Assembly (NCBI GenBank): GCA_029933635.1
Contig: JAOZNS010000090.1
Location: forward strand, 1-9,866
DNA: 9,866 bases
Direction of reading: 5' to 3'
Source of the DNA: Candidatus Zixiibacteriota bacterium
Lineage (GTDB): Bacteria; Zixibacteria; MSB-5A5; SM1-73
Shown here in pieces: positions 1-6,744 of this stretch (the first letter of the stretch is position 1; each line of letters begins with the position of its first letter). The notes under the pieces were generated by a model. It saw only the letters and a program-made list of their open reading frames with translations, made no database searches and was not told the origin of the DNA. Made by a program: the position numbers and the translations under genes.

Positions 1-137
1 TGAATCCTGCGGACACTATCCGAAATTCCAGCAACCAAATTGGAGAAGACCCTTAAGTTTTTACTTTCACTCCTTCTTTTCTAAAACGAAGATAAAGAAA
101 ATTTACAAGCAATAAATGCGTTAAATAACAACTCGAA
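1..137. other. Window edge, no supported gene
   Basis: This AT-rich stretch lies downstream of the minus-strand C25 peptidase gene. I see no hairpin followed by a T-run that would end that gene. One plus-strand frame is open from the left edge to a TAA at 54-56, so the tail of a neighbouring gene is possible, but 17 codons are too few to judge. Confidence 0.4.
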
Positions 138-2345
138 TTATGGACATCCTGGTGGAGGTCCTTCGCGGTAAAGATAGTTGATCAGATAAACTATATCTCC
201 CAGATCGACCATTCCATCGCAGTTGGTATCTCCCGCCTCATAGGGGATGGGAGCAGGACCGCCTCGATACACATAGCTTATTAAATAGACCACGTCCCCA
301 ATATCTACAACACCGTCGTGGTTGGCATCGCCTGTGATGTACTCTGCAACCTCCACCTCCTGTTGATAGGGCAGATAGTTGTGTTTGGTCACCGTAATGT
401 ACATGCTTCCAACTGTGGAAGGGGATGGGTTAAAAGAGATATCTCCGGAAGCATCGGTATATCCGGTAAGGTATACTTCGCCCTGCTTCCATAGGCAGAC
501 ATAAGCTGAATCCACAGAACTGTGGGTGGTTGCATCCTCCACGTGGACGGAAAATGATGAGTTTTCCGGCGGAAGCATGGAGGGATGGGTCACCTCGAAG
601 CTGTCCGGCTCATCTGTCCAGATGGGCATCTCCGGCTCACCCAGAAGGTTAAAGGTCCACTCACAGTGCTTTTCATCGGTGGTCGAATGGCTAAAGTGAT
701 GCTTGGCTTCCACCATGATCTGTCCCAGATTATATTTTCCATAGAAAAACACCGCCACCCACCACTGCTTATCCAAACCGTTAGATAAACTGAAGGGTTG
801 ACCTTGATAATACAATCCGTTCCTGGTGTTGCCACAGAAAGCCACTCCGGCCTGATTGGGATTCCAGATGACGAAATGCTCGGCAATACAATCGTTGGCA
901 TCCATATGATTGGGATGACAGCCGGGAGTAACTATCACCGATAATTGATCGTTATTATAAAGTGCATCCACATCTGAATTATAGATACCCCAACCATGAT
1001 GAAAGTCTCCCGTTCCCAGGACGGTGGTGTTGGCGTGGTCGGCGTGGTTTACCAAATTCTGACCTGCGTTGAGGGCATTTATGACTGCTGTTCGGTGGTT
1101 ACCGTAATCGCTATCGTATACCTTGGTCACGTTGAAACGCGAGGGGATATAATAGGAGTAGATGTTCTCCTTCAAATCTTCACCGGGGGTGTAGGCATCA
1201 TAATCCATTCCAATAAGCAGGATATCCAAAGGATAGTCGGTTCGGGGAGGATCCTTTTCGTATTTCAAAACCTTGTTTATAAACGTATTGATCTCGGTGG
1301 AACTCCCCACCGTGACCCGGCCCACAAAGACCTCATGAGTCCAGTCATCGTCGAAGTCAGAATAATATTGATCGCTGGGGGTGCTCTCTGAGTAATAGGT
1401 TCTATATTCAAAAGGGACGGTTTCATTCTCGCCTCCTAAAAGGAAATAGCTGGTGCCCCAGCTTGAATAAGCGTCGGAGATAAAATTGCGAATCTTCTCC
1501 TGGTAAGTGGAGCCGCCGTAGTTGAAGTAAATCCAGCCGGTGTTAATTACCGTATCCTTCACCCCTTTCTGTGTGTGCCAGTCGGCCAATGGCTGGAAAT
1601 AAGAGGCAAAGGAAGAAGAGGTGATGATTACGTGATCGAAGGGGCCGTCCGGAAGAATGCTCGACCCTGCTTTAAAGGTAGAAGAAAGTTGCACATCGTT
1701 TGGATTTACCACCATATCCTTCACCATCTTTTCATAGGTCCTCTCACCCTTTGCGGAGATATGGGGAGAAAGATAATCTTTGCATTCATATCCCTCCTCA
1801 CCCTGGATAAGCAGTGTAATGGAGGTGTAAAAGAGAAGTCTCTTTTCGGAGGGAATATATTGTAAAGGATAAAGTAACACCACCGCCAAGCCCTGACCTG
1901 CCAGATCGGTTTGGTGCACAAACTTGGCTACCTTCAAAGGGTAGGGCTGAGCCGAGGCATATATCTTTGGATCAGGTTCAACAAAATCTGAGGGTTCATC
2001 TGAGCCTGCGATTGTCCTGGGTGGTTGAGCAGGAAAGATATTAAACTCGCCGGAAATTTCCTTCGAGGTTGTCTGGATAACCTCCATGCTCTTTACCGCC
2101 ATTCCGGGCGGCAGGGCTATCCTTATCTCCTTTGATGGTAACAAAGGCTTTCCCACATCAGCTAAGAAAGACCCTCCCTCCAGCCTCACCATATCGTATC
2201 CTGAAAGCTTATCAAATGAAAATTCTTTCAGTGAAAACTCAACGGTATGGTGCACGTTTAAACTTGCTTCTGAAAAAATCGGCCTGGTAAAAAATATCAT
2301 CCAGATTATGGCCAAACATGCACTACTTAGCCTTGATCTTAGCAT
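138..2345 (-). CDS. Secreted C25 (gingipain-like) cysteine peptidase with C-terminal dockerin
   Basis: Probably an exported endopeptidase of MEROPS family C25 that cuts extracellular protein. The ATG at 2345 (735 aa) is chosen over an in-frame start at 2387 because GAGGAG lies 5 nt upstream and a signal peptide begins there (about residues 1-27, hydrophobic core LAIIWMIFF). A gingipain-type propeptide with the 'GKPLLPSKEIRIALPPG' segment follows, roughly 30-200. The catalytic domain spans about 237-576. The likely dyad is His437 in 'NHADHA' and Cys476 in 'VTPGCHPNH', assigned by alignment from memory to the gingipain 'GHG' and 'NCC' motifs. An Ig-like domain covers about 583-667. The dockerin (672-735) has two calcium loops, D-A-N-H-D-G and D-T-N-C-D-G, each ending in D-x-G-D. 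No type IX secretion C-terminal signal is evident. The family call is firm; the substrate is unknown and no cohesin partner is visible. Confidence 0.93.
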   Translation of the reverse strand: MLRSRLSSACLAIIWMIFFTRPIFSEASLNVHHTVEFSLKEFSFDKLSGYDMVRLEGGSFLADVGKPLLPSKEIRIALPPGMAVKSMEVIQTTSKEISGEFNIFPAQPPRTIAGSDEPSDFVEPDPKIYASAQPYPLKVAKFVHQTDLAGQGLAVVLLYPLQYIPSEKRLLFYTSITLLIQGEEGYECKDYLSPHISAKGERTYEKMVKDMVVNPNDVQLSSTFKAGSSILPDGPFDHVIITSSSFASYFQPLADWHTQKGVKDTVINTGWIYFNYGGSTYQEKIRNFISDAYSSWGTSYFLLGGENETVPFEYRTYYSESTPSDQYYSDFDDDWTHEVFVGRVTVGSSTEINTFINKVLKYEKDPPRTDYPLDILLIGMDYDAYTPGEDLKENIYSYYIPSRFNVTKVYDSDYGNHRTAVINALNAGQNLVNHADHANTTVLGTGDFHHGWGIYNSDVDALYNNDQLSVIVTPGCHPNHMDANDCIAEHFVIWNPNQAGVAFCGNTRNGLYYQGQPFSLSNGLDKQWWVAVFFYGKYNLGQIMVEAKHHFSHSTTDEKHCEWTFNLLGEPEMPIWTDEPDSFEVTHPSMLPPENSSFSVHVEDATTHSSVDSAYVCLWKQGEVYLTGYTDASGDISFNPSPSTVGSMYITVTKHNYLPYQQEVEVAEYITGDANHDGVVDIGDVVYLISYVYRGGPAPIPYEAGDTNCDGMVDLGDIVYLINYLYREGPPPGCP

Positions 2346-2350
2346 TTTTT

Positions 2351-2356
2351 CTCCTC
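2351..2356 (-). promoter_or_regulatory. Ribosome binding site of the C25 peptidase
   Basis: The sequence GAGGAG on the minus strand lies 5 nt (AAAAA) upstream of the ATG at 2345. It decides the start, because the longer in-frame ORF from 2387 adds 14 charged residues ahead of an otherwise normal signal peptide. Confidence 0.75.
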
Positions 2357-2556
2357 TGTTTTTCTTTCGGGGGTGGTCCAAAAACAATTAAAAATTCCAC
2401 CCTATGCTTTTATGTTTCTACGTCACCTCGGAGATAAAACTTAAATCTTAAAAATAAAAAGAAACACCAATTCCTCAGTTTGGCAGGAGCTAAGATGTTG
2501 GGTCAGCATTCCTTCCCTTCTTTCAGGTCAAATAAAAAATCATCCTTTCTAATCAT

Positions 2557-2584
2557 AATTTACCAAAACTTTTAATCTTGTCAA
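2557..2584 (-). promoter_or_regulatory. Possible sigma70-type promoter for the C25 peptidase gene
   Basis: On the minus strand a perfect TTGACA (2579-2584) is followed after 16 nt by TAAATT (2557-2562, 4 of 6 matches to TATAAT). Initiation would fall near 2550 and leave a leader of about 205 nt before the ATG at 2345. The -10 is imperfect and the leader is long, so this is tentative. Confidence 0.35.
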
Positions 2585-2697
2585 CCGATTTCTGGCAAAT
2601 ATCTGCTTATTTAAGGCAGGGTCCTCTCCAAGATTAAGTGCTCAAACGCTCACACGGGCATTCAGTTGAATTTTTGTGCCGAGAAGCTTGCCCTGTT

Positions 2698-2728
2698 AAA
2701 TGAAAAGGGTGGATGATACCATCCACCC
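2698..2728 (-). terminator. Intrinsic terminator of the lipoprotein gene
   Basis: A perfect 9-bp stem (GGGTGGATG at 2707-2715 and CATCCACCC at 2720-2728) closes a 4-nt loop. Read on the minus strand, the stem is followed by TTTTCATTT. It lies about 55 nt beyond the stop of the lipoprotein gene, in the right orientation to end it. Confidence 0.82.
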
Positions 2729-2782
2729 AGAATCGAATCAAATTTTCTATCAGGTCTTAGCAGAGACGATCTTGAATAGCAT

Positions 2783-3838
2783 TTATGGAGAGCTATAAGG
2801 GCAAAAGCGTCTCCATTCTCCCTCGAAAAAGCCTTTCCGTCTCATCTGTTCTCCTGCTCTCCAGTGGCCCTTCAGCACCCCCTTAGCCTGATGATTTCGA
2901 TCGAACCACTCACCCACGAACCATCCTCTTGCCTGGTTATCTGAATATCCCCACCTTCCTTTGAGCAGTCCTCTGAAGGCGCCATTGAAGCTTACGTATT
3001 TTCCGAAGAAGACTTTCTCTCCGTTATGTCTTATTCCCCAGTGTCCTTTCAGATGACCGGCTAAGCTTCCATCCCGATTGATCCATCTTCCTTTAAAGAC
3101 ACCCCGATGTGGTGCCGTTTGTATCCACCTCCCATCCAGAAATCCGTTGCCGCAAGGAACCAACTGCTTTTTGCATCCCACGAAAGCGATCTCATTTCCT
3201 TCTCCGTCCACCTGATAAATGACATTTATCGAATCCAACTCGGAGAAGCTGAACGTCCGGCTGAAAGGGGTGGTGGTAAAGGTGAAGCTTCCCTCCGTAT
3301 CAATGCTATCAGCGTGGTTCGGAGGAACAACGATGGCGATATAGATGCCATCGAAGTGAGGTCGGGTGTAAGAGGTCCACTCCAAGGTTTTTCTATCCGG
3401 CCGGGGTCGATGAATGAAGTCCCCTGGCTCAAAACGAATCGTTCTTAAAAGCACCAAGGTGCCTTTGTCTATCTGAGCCTTGCCACTCCAGTCAATCACG
3501 GAAGAGGCGGTGGTATCCCACTCTAACCTTCCCCAGGTGATACGTAAAAAGTAAACCACCACTAAGGAATCCTCCATGTCTCGGGCCACCTGGGGATCGG
3601 TGCTTAAAAGATCCTCCACCTCCTGATCTTCTCCAAAATCATTTAAAATCTCAGGATCACCAAAAGCTGGTGCTTCATCCGTGGGCTTGTATCCACCGAA
3701 TTCATCCTCCAGATCTGGAACCTCCACCTCCGTATTGTCGTTGTTGATCTTCTTGGCGGAGTCAAATATGCATCCGCCGGCAAAGAATGTGGTGGTGCAA
3801 AGTATCACAACCAGCACAGCGAAAAATTTCAGTTTCAT
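2783..3838 (-). CDS. Lipoprotein with tandem Gly/Trp repeats, function unknown
   Basis: This encodes a 351-residue membrane-anchored protein. The ATG at 3838 has GGAGGT 5 nt upstream. Residues 1-22 form a lipoprotein signal peptide ending in 'FFAGG' before Cys23, the likely lipidated residue (the -3 position is Ala rather than the usual Leu). An acidic linker covers about 30-90. A beta-rich domain covers about 92-230 and includes 'LRTIRFEPGD' and 'TLEWTSYTRPH'. The C-terminal part, from about 232, is a repeat array with motif G-x-(F/L)-x-G-x-W. Trp residues fall at 238, 252, 267, 296, 311, 326 and 342, with Tyr281 in the missing slot, giving a period of 14-16 residues. The motif resembles MORN repeats ('GEW') but the period is shorter than the usual 23. 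I recall similar domain pairs in candidate-phylum lipoproteins but know no family name. An extracytoplasmic binding or structural role is inferred. Confidence 0.88.
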   Translation of the reverse strand: MKLKFFAVLVVILCTTTFFAGGCIFDSAKKINNDNTEVEVPDLEDEFGGYKPTDEAPAFGDPEILNDFGEDQEVEDLLSTDPQVARDMEDSLVVVYFLRITWGRLEWDTTASSVIDWSGKAQIDKGTLVLLRTIRFEPGDFIHRPRPDRKTLEWTSYTRPHFDGIYIAIVVPPNHADSIDTEGSFTFTTTPFSRTFSFSELDSINVIYQVDGEGNEIAFVGCKKQLVPCGNGFLDGRWIQTAPHRGVFKGRWINRDGSLAGHLKGHWGIRHNGEKVFFGKYVSFNGAFRGLLKGRWGYSDNQARGWFVGEWFDRNHQAKGVLKGHWRAGEQMRRKGFFEGEWRRFCPYSSP

Positions 3839-3883
3839 AAAACACCTCCGGTTAATTTTTTGCTTCAGGTCTCATCTTTAAAG

Positions 3884-3928
3884 TTTGGCGCCAACTTCGA
3901 ATTACCTTTTTGCAAAAAAGGTGCCAAA
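3884..3928. repeat. Inverted repeat upstream of the lipoprotein gene
   Basis: TTTGGCGCC (3884-3892) pairs with GGTGCCAAA (3920-3928), 8 exact pairs plus one G-U on the plus strand. Inside lies a second, competing hairpin, ACCTTTTT/AAAAAGGT (3904-3922). The left arm also contains the perfect 10-bp palindrome TTGGCGCCAA (3885-3894). It sits 46-90 nt before the lipoprotein start, where an operator or leader structure would be expected. The role is inferred. Confidence 0.4.
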
Positions 3929-4115
3929 AAGAAGAAGAAGGCCTTTTCTAAAGTAAGTCTCAGAGAATCAATATCTTATGTGCTTGATCATCCTGATTCC
4001 CTTCGGGAAGAAATGAAATGGTGAACTTTAAGGTGCATCCTTTTGTCCCATTGAACCGGAATGCACATAGGGTCTTGGATCTCCAGACAGGTATGCGAAA
4101 AGCCATCCATTTTTC

Positions 4116-4140
4116 CAAGGTCATTAAGAAAATGACCTTG
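4116..4140. repeat. Perfect 10-bp hairpin in the intergenic region
   Basis: CAAGGTCATT (4116-4125) and AATGACCTTG (4131-4140) are exact reverse complements around a 5-nt AAGAA loop. Neither strand has a proper T-run directly after it, so it is not a standard terminator. It may be an RNA structure or a protein-binding dyad. Confidence 0.5.
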
Positions 4141-4212
4141 AGGATAGGATTTTAATTTATCCCAGCCAAAAGTCGTCAAAACAAATCTGAACTGAAGGTG
4201 CAAGATTATACA

Positions 4213-4232
4213 GGGTTTGATGAATCAAACCC
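4213..4232. repeat. Perfect 20-bp palindrome, operator-like
   Basis: GGGTTTGAT (4213-4221) and ATCAAACCC (4224-4232) are exact reverse complements separated by GA. The half-site GGTTTGAT recurs at 4263-4270, 49 bp away, next to the 10-bp palindrome TTCGATCGAA (4270-4279). The spacing is compact, like a site for a dimeric regulator. It lies about 190-210 nt before the prolyl oligopeptidase start. The regulator is unknown. Confidence 0.45.
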
Positions 4233-4414
4233 ATACAGAAGATAGGTTGAGTTGTAGGAAGCGGTTTGATTCGATCGAAGCGACTTTACAGAATTAAGAA
4301 TAATCCAGCACTTATCACTTGCCTCCCCTTTTGAGCATCATTATCTTACATCTAAGTAGGTGAGTTGTGTTCATTTTTTGCAAAAATTCTGCGGGAGTCA
4401 AAAATTTATCCTCC

Positions 4415-4420
4415 GGAGGT
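4415..4420 (+). promoter_or_regulatory. Ribosome binding site of prolyl oligopeptidase
   Basis: GGAGGT lies 3 nt before the ATG at 4424 and is part of the perfect 10-bp palindrome CCTCCGGAGG (4410-4419). It supports this start over the in-frame GTG at 4367, which has no comparable site and would bury the signal peptide 19 residues deeper. Confidence 0.72.
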
Positions 4421-4423
4421 TCT

Positions 4424-6589
4424 ATGGTTCAGATTCAAAGGATTCATCAATTGGGTCTCAAGCAACATCTGCCTTTGAGTCTTTTCTTGATACTCTTTTA
4501 TGGAGCCATTTGCATCACCAAATCAATCGCCCGGGAGGAGATGGTGCTGAAAAAACCTCCAAAAACCCGGGCAGATAATGTGATAGAAATTATCCACGGA
4601 CAAAAGGTCGAAGATCCTTATCGGTGGTTAGAGGATGCCAAAAGCGAGGAAGTTCAAAAATGGGTAAGCGAACAGAATCAATACACCCGTTCCATTCTGG
4701 ATCGTCTTCCCGCTCGTGACAAGATAAGGACCCGTCTGGAGGAACTTTTCGCCATAAGTTACATCGGAGCACCACAGGTGCATAAAGGTAGATATTTTTA
4801 CACCAAGCGCGAAGGAATGCAAAACCAGCCGGTCCTTTATGTTCGAGAAGGAATAAATGGAAAAGAGAAGGTGCTTTTGGATCCCAACACCCTTAGCCAG
4901 GAAGGTCTGGTATCGCTGGATTGGTGGTTTCCCTCTGATGATGGGAAGCTGTTAGCCTACGGTCTTTCCAGGCGGGGAACGGAACAGAGCACCCTTTATC
5001 TTATGAATGTAGAGACAGGTGAAAAGCTTCCTGACGTGATCACCAGAACTCGCTATACCAGTCTATCCTGGAGAAAAGATAACAGCGGGTTTTACTACAC
5101 CCGGTATCCAGCAGTTGGCACGGTCCCCCCGGGAGAAGAGAACTACCACCAGCATCTTTTCTATCATACGTTGGGAGCTGATCCAGAAAAGGATCCTGAG
5201 ATTTTTGGTCAGGGAAGGAACATGACGGAGATGTATTCTACATCATTTTCGCCGGACAACAGGTACCTTTTGCTCTCTGTATTCAAGGGCTGGGATAGAT
5301 CGGATTTATATTTTTGTGATCTTCAATCCAAAAATGGGTTTGTTCCCATCGTGGTGGGAGACTCATCAATTTTTTCAGGTCAAATCGTAGGTGAAAATCT
5401 ATATCTGCACACCAACTACGAAGCACCTAAATATCGCCTGCTCAAGGTTAATTTAAAGACGCCAGCCAAGGAGAACTGGGAGGAACTCATCCCGGAAGGA
5501 GAGTCGATGTTGGAACAGGTGGTAGTGGTGGGAAATTGGTTGGTGGCTAAATACATGCAAAATGCCTCCTCCCAATTGAAGATATTTTCCCTCTCCGGAA
5601 AATATCTTGAGGATATAAACTTGCCCACCTTGGGCTCCGTCTATGGGCTCAATGGAGAATGGGATGGCTCTGAGGTTTGGTTTGGCTTCGAGTCCTATTT
5701 CATACCACCGACTATATACCGCTATGACCTTAAAACAAGCGAGTTGACCATGATCGACCAAGCAAAGTCCGATATCGACACCTTACCTTATCAGGTTGAG
5801 CAAGTATGGTACAGTTCCAGAGATGGGACCAAAGTATCCATGTTTTTGGTGCATGGGAAAAAAATTAAGCTGGATGGAAACAACCCCACCTTGTTGACGG
5901 GATATGGCGGATTTAACGTCAGCCTGACGCCAAGGTTCCAGCGAAATACCTTTCTCTGGCTGGAAAATGGAGGAGTTCTGGCAGTCCCCAATTTAAGAGG
6001 GGGCTCTGAATATGGCGAAAAGTGGCACAAGGGAGGAATGTTACAAAACAAACAAAACGTTTTTGATGACTTCATCGCCGCCGCCGAATGGCTGATTGAC
6101 CACGGATATACCAATCCTTCCAAGTTAGCCATAAAAGGGGGAAGCAATGGAGGGCTTCTGGTTGGTGCGGCTATGACCCAGAGACCGGACCTGTTCAAGG
6201 CGGTGGTGTGCGGTAACCCTCTTCTGGACATGGTCAGATATCATAATTTCTTAATCGCCAAATTATGGATTCCAGAATATGGATCGCCCGAAGACTCGGT
6301 TCAGTTCCAATGGCTTTACGCTTATTCCCCATACCATCAGGTAAAGGATGGAACCCCCTACCCCGCTACGCTCCTTATGACTGCAGACTCAGACACGCGG
6401 GTTGATCCCATGCATGCCAAGAAGATGACTGCTCGATTGCAGGCGGCCACCTCCTCAGATGCTCCCATACTTTTGCGCTTTGAAACCGAGACAGGTCACG
6501 GTGCAGGAACTCCCCTCTCTAAAGTCATAGAGGAATATACGGACATCTGGAGCTTCATCTTCTGGCAGGTGGGAGTGAGGTATCGATAA
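4424..6589 (+). CDS. Prolyl oligopeptidase (S9A), probably exported
   Basis: A serine peptidase that hydrolyses short proline-containing peptides after Pro. The 721-residue length is typical for the family, with a small N-terminal extension. From the ATG at 4424 the first residues carry a hydrophobic stretch (about 16-31, 'LPLSLFLILFYGAICI') after a basic start, which suggests a signal peptide and a periplasmic or surface location. The N-terminal S9 motif 'VEDPYRWLED' follows, then a seven-bladed propeller region to about 450, then the alpha/beta hydrolase domain. The triad is Ser574 in 'GGSNGG', Asp657 in 'DSDTRV' and His692 in 'GHGAG'. Tyr494 in 'YGGFN' matches the oxyanion-hole tyrosine and Arg659 the substrate-carboxylate arginine of the mammalian enzyme. 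All key residues are present, so it should be active. It is monocistronic, 155 bp before the next gene. It may finish peptides released by the C25 peptidase, which is inference. Confidence 0.95.
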   Translation: MVQIQRIHQLGLKQHLPLSLFLILFYGAICITKSIAREEMVLKKPPKTRADNVIEIIHGQKVEDPYRWLEDAKSEEVQKWVSEQNQYTRSILDRLPARDKIRTRLEELFAISYIGAPQVHKGRYFYTKREGMQNQPVLYVREGINGKEKVLLDPNTLSQEGLVSLDWWFPSDDGKLLAYGLSRRGTEQSTLYLMNVETGEKLPDVITRTRYTSLSWRKDNSGFYYTRYPAVGTVPPGEENYHQHLFYHTLGADPEKDPEIFGQGRNMTEMYSTSFSPDNRYLLLSVFKGWDRSDLYFCDLQSKNGFVPIVVGDSSIFSGQIVGENLYLHTNYEAPKYRLLKVNLKTPAKENWEELIPEGESMLEQVVVVGNWLVAKYMQNASSQLKIFSLSGKYLEDINLPTLGSVYGLNGEWDGSEVWFGFESYFIPPTIYRYDLKTSELTMIDQAKSDIDTLPYQVEQVWYSSRDGTKVSMFLVHGKKIKLDGNNPTLLTGYGGFNVSLTPRFQRNTFLWLENGGVLAVPNLRGGSEYGEKWHKGGMLQNKQNVFDDFIAAAEWLIDHGYTNPSKLAIKGGSNGGLLVGAAMTQRPDLFKAVVCGNPLLDMVRYHNFLIAKLWIPEYGSPEDSVQFQWLYAYSPYHQVKDGTPYPATLLMTADSDTRVDPMHAKKMTARLQAATSSDAPILLRFETETGHGAGTPLSKVIEEYTDIWSFIFWQVGVRYR

Positions 6590-6744
6590 TCAAAGGGAAA
6601 AATTTCAAAAAAGTTTTTTGCAACTAAAACCTGTCCGATTTTGTATATAGGAAAAGTTTTTGGTGAATCGATAGAAAATGCTTGAATTTCAAAATCTAAA
6701 CCAAGTCTCGAAAGCTTATAAAATTTATCCTTCAGGAGCAAGTT
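6590..6744. other. Spacer before the NifS-SelD gene
   Basis: AT-rich, with a CAAAAAA/TTTTTTG palindrome (6606-6620) just after the prolyl oligopeptidase stop and a TATATA-like segment near 6644-6649. I cannot assign a promoter or terminator here with any confidence. Confidence 0.35.

Larger units (their letters stand above)
2388..2782. other. Intergenic region between the two minus-strand genes
   Basis: I find no convincing gene in this stretch of about 395 bp. It contains the terminator of the lipoprotein gene (2698-2728) and a possible promoter for the C25 gene (2557-2584), so the two minus-strand genes are most likely separate transcription units. Confidence 0.6.
3839..4423. other. Divergent intergenic region rich in inverted repeats
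   Basis: This 585-bp gap separates the minus-strand lipoprotein gene from the plus-strand prolyl oligopeptidase gene and should hold both promoters. I could not fix a good promoter for either. It contains several perfect or near-perfect inverted repeats: 3884-3928, 3997-4009, 4033-4066, 4116-4140, 4213-4232 and 4270-4279. The short ORFs inside lack good start signals, so I do not call a gene. Confidence 0.55.

Noticed and set aside
996..1865. Long plus-strand open frames opposite the C25 gene
   Set aside because: They are antisense shadows of a gene with clear domain motifs and have no start signals or recognisable motifs.
2495..2575. 26-codon plus-strand ORF with AGGAG 5 nt before its ATG
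   Set aside because: The start site is good, but the residues (Ser/Phe/Lys/Ile-rich) look random, it overlaps the candidate minus-strand promoter at 2557-2584, and nothing around it supports a gene.
4116..4140. Intrinsic terminator
   Set aside because: The stem is excellent, but neither strand has a run of T directly after it, and no gene ends nearby.
3988..4203. 71-codon minus-strand ORF in the divergent gap
   Set aside because: It starts with TTG, lacks a ribosome binding site and has an unprotein-like composition. The dyads at 4033-4140 explain this region better.
4213..4232. FNR site (TTGAT-N4-ATCAA)
   Set aside because: The half-sites match, but they are separated by 2 nt instead of 4, so the two helix contacts would be misplaced.
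6606..6620. Terminator after the prolyl oligopeptidase gene
   Set aside because: The CAAAAAA/TTTTTTG palindrome has a 1-nt centre and only A-T pairs apart from the outer pair, so it would not form a stable hairpin.
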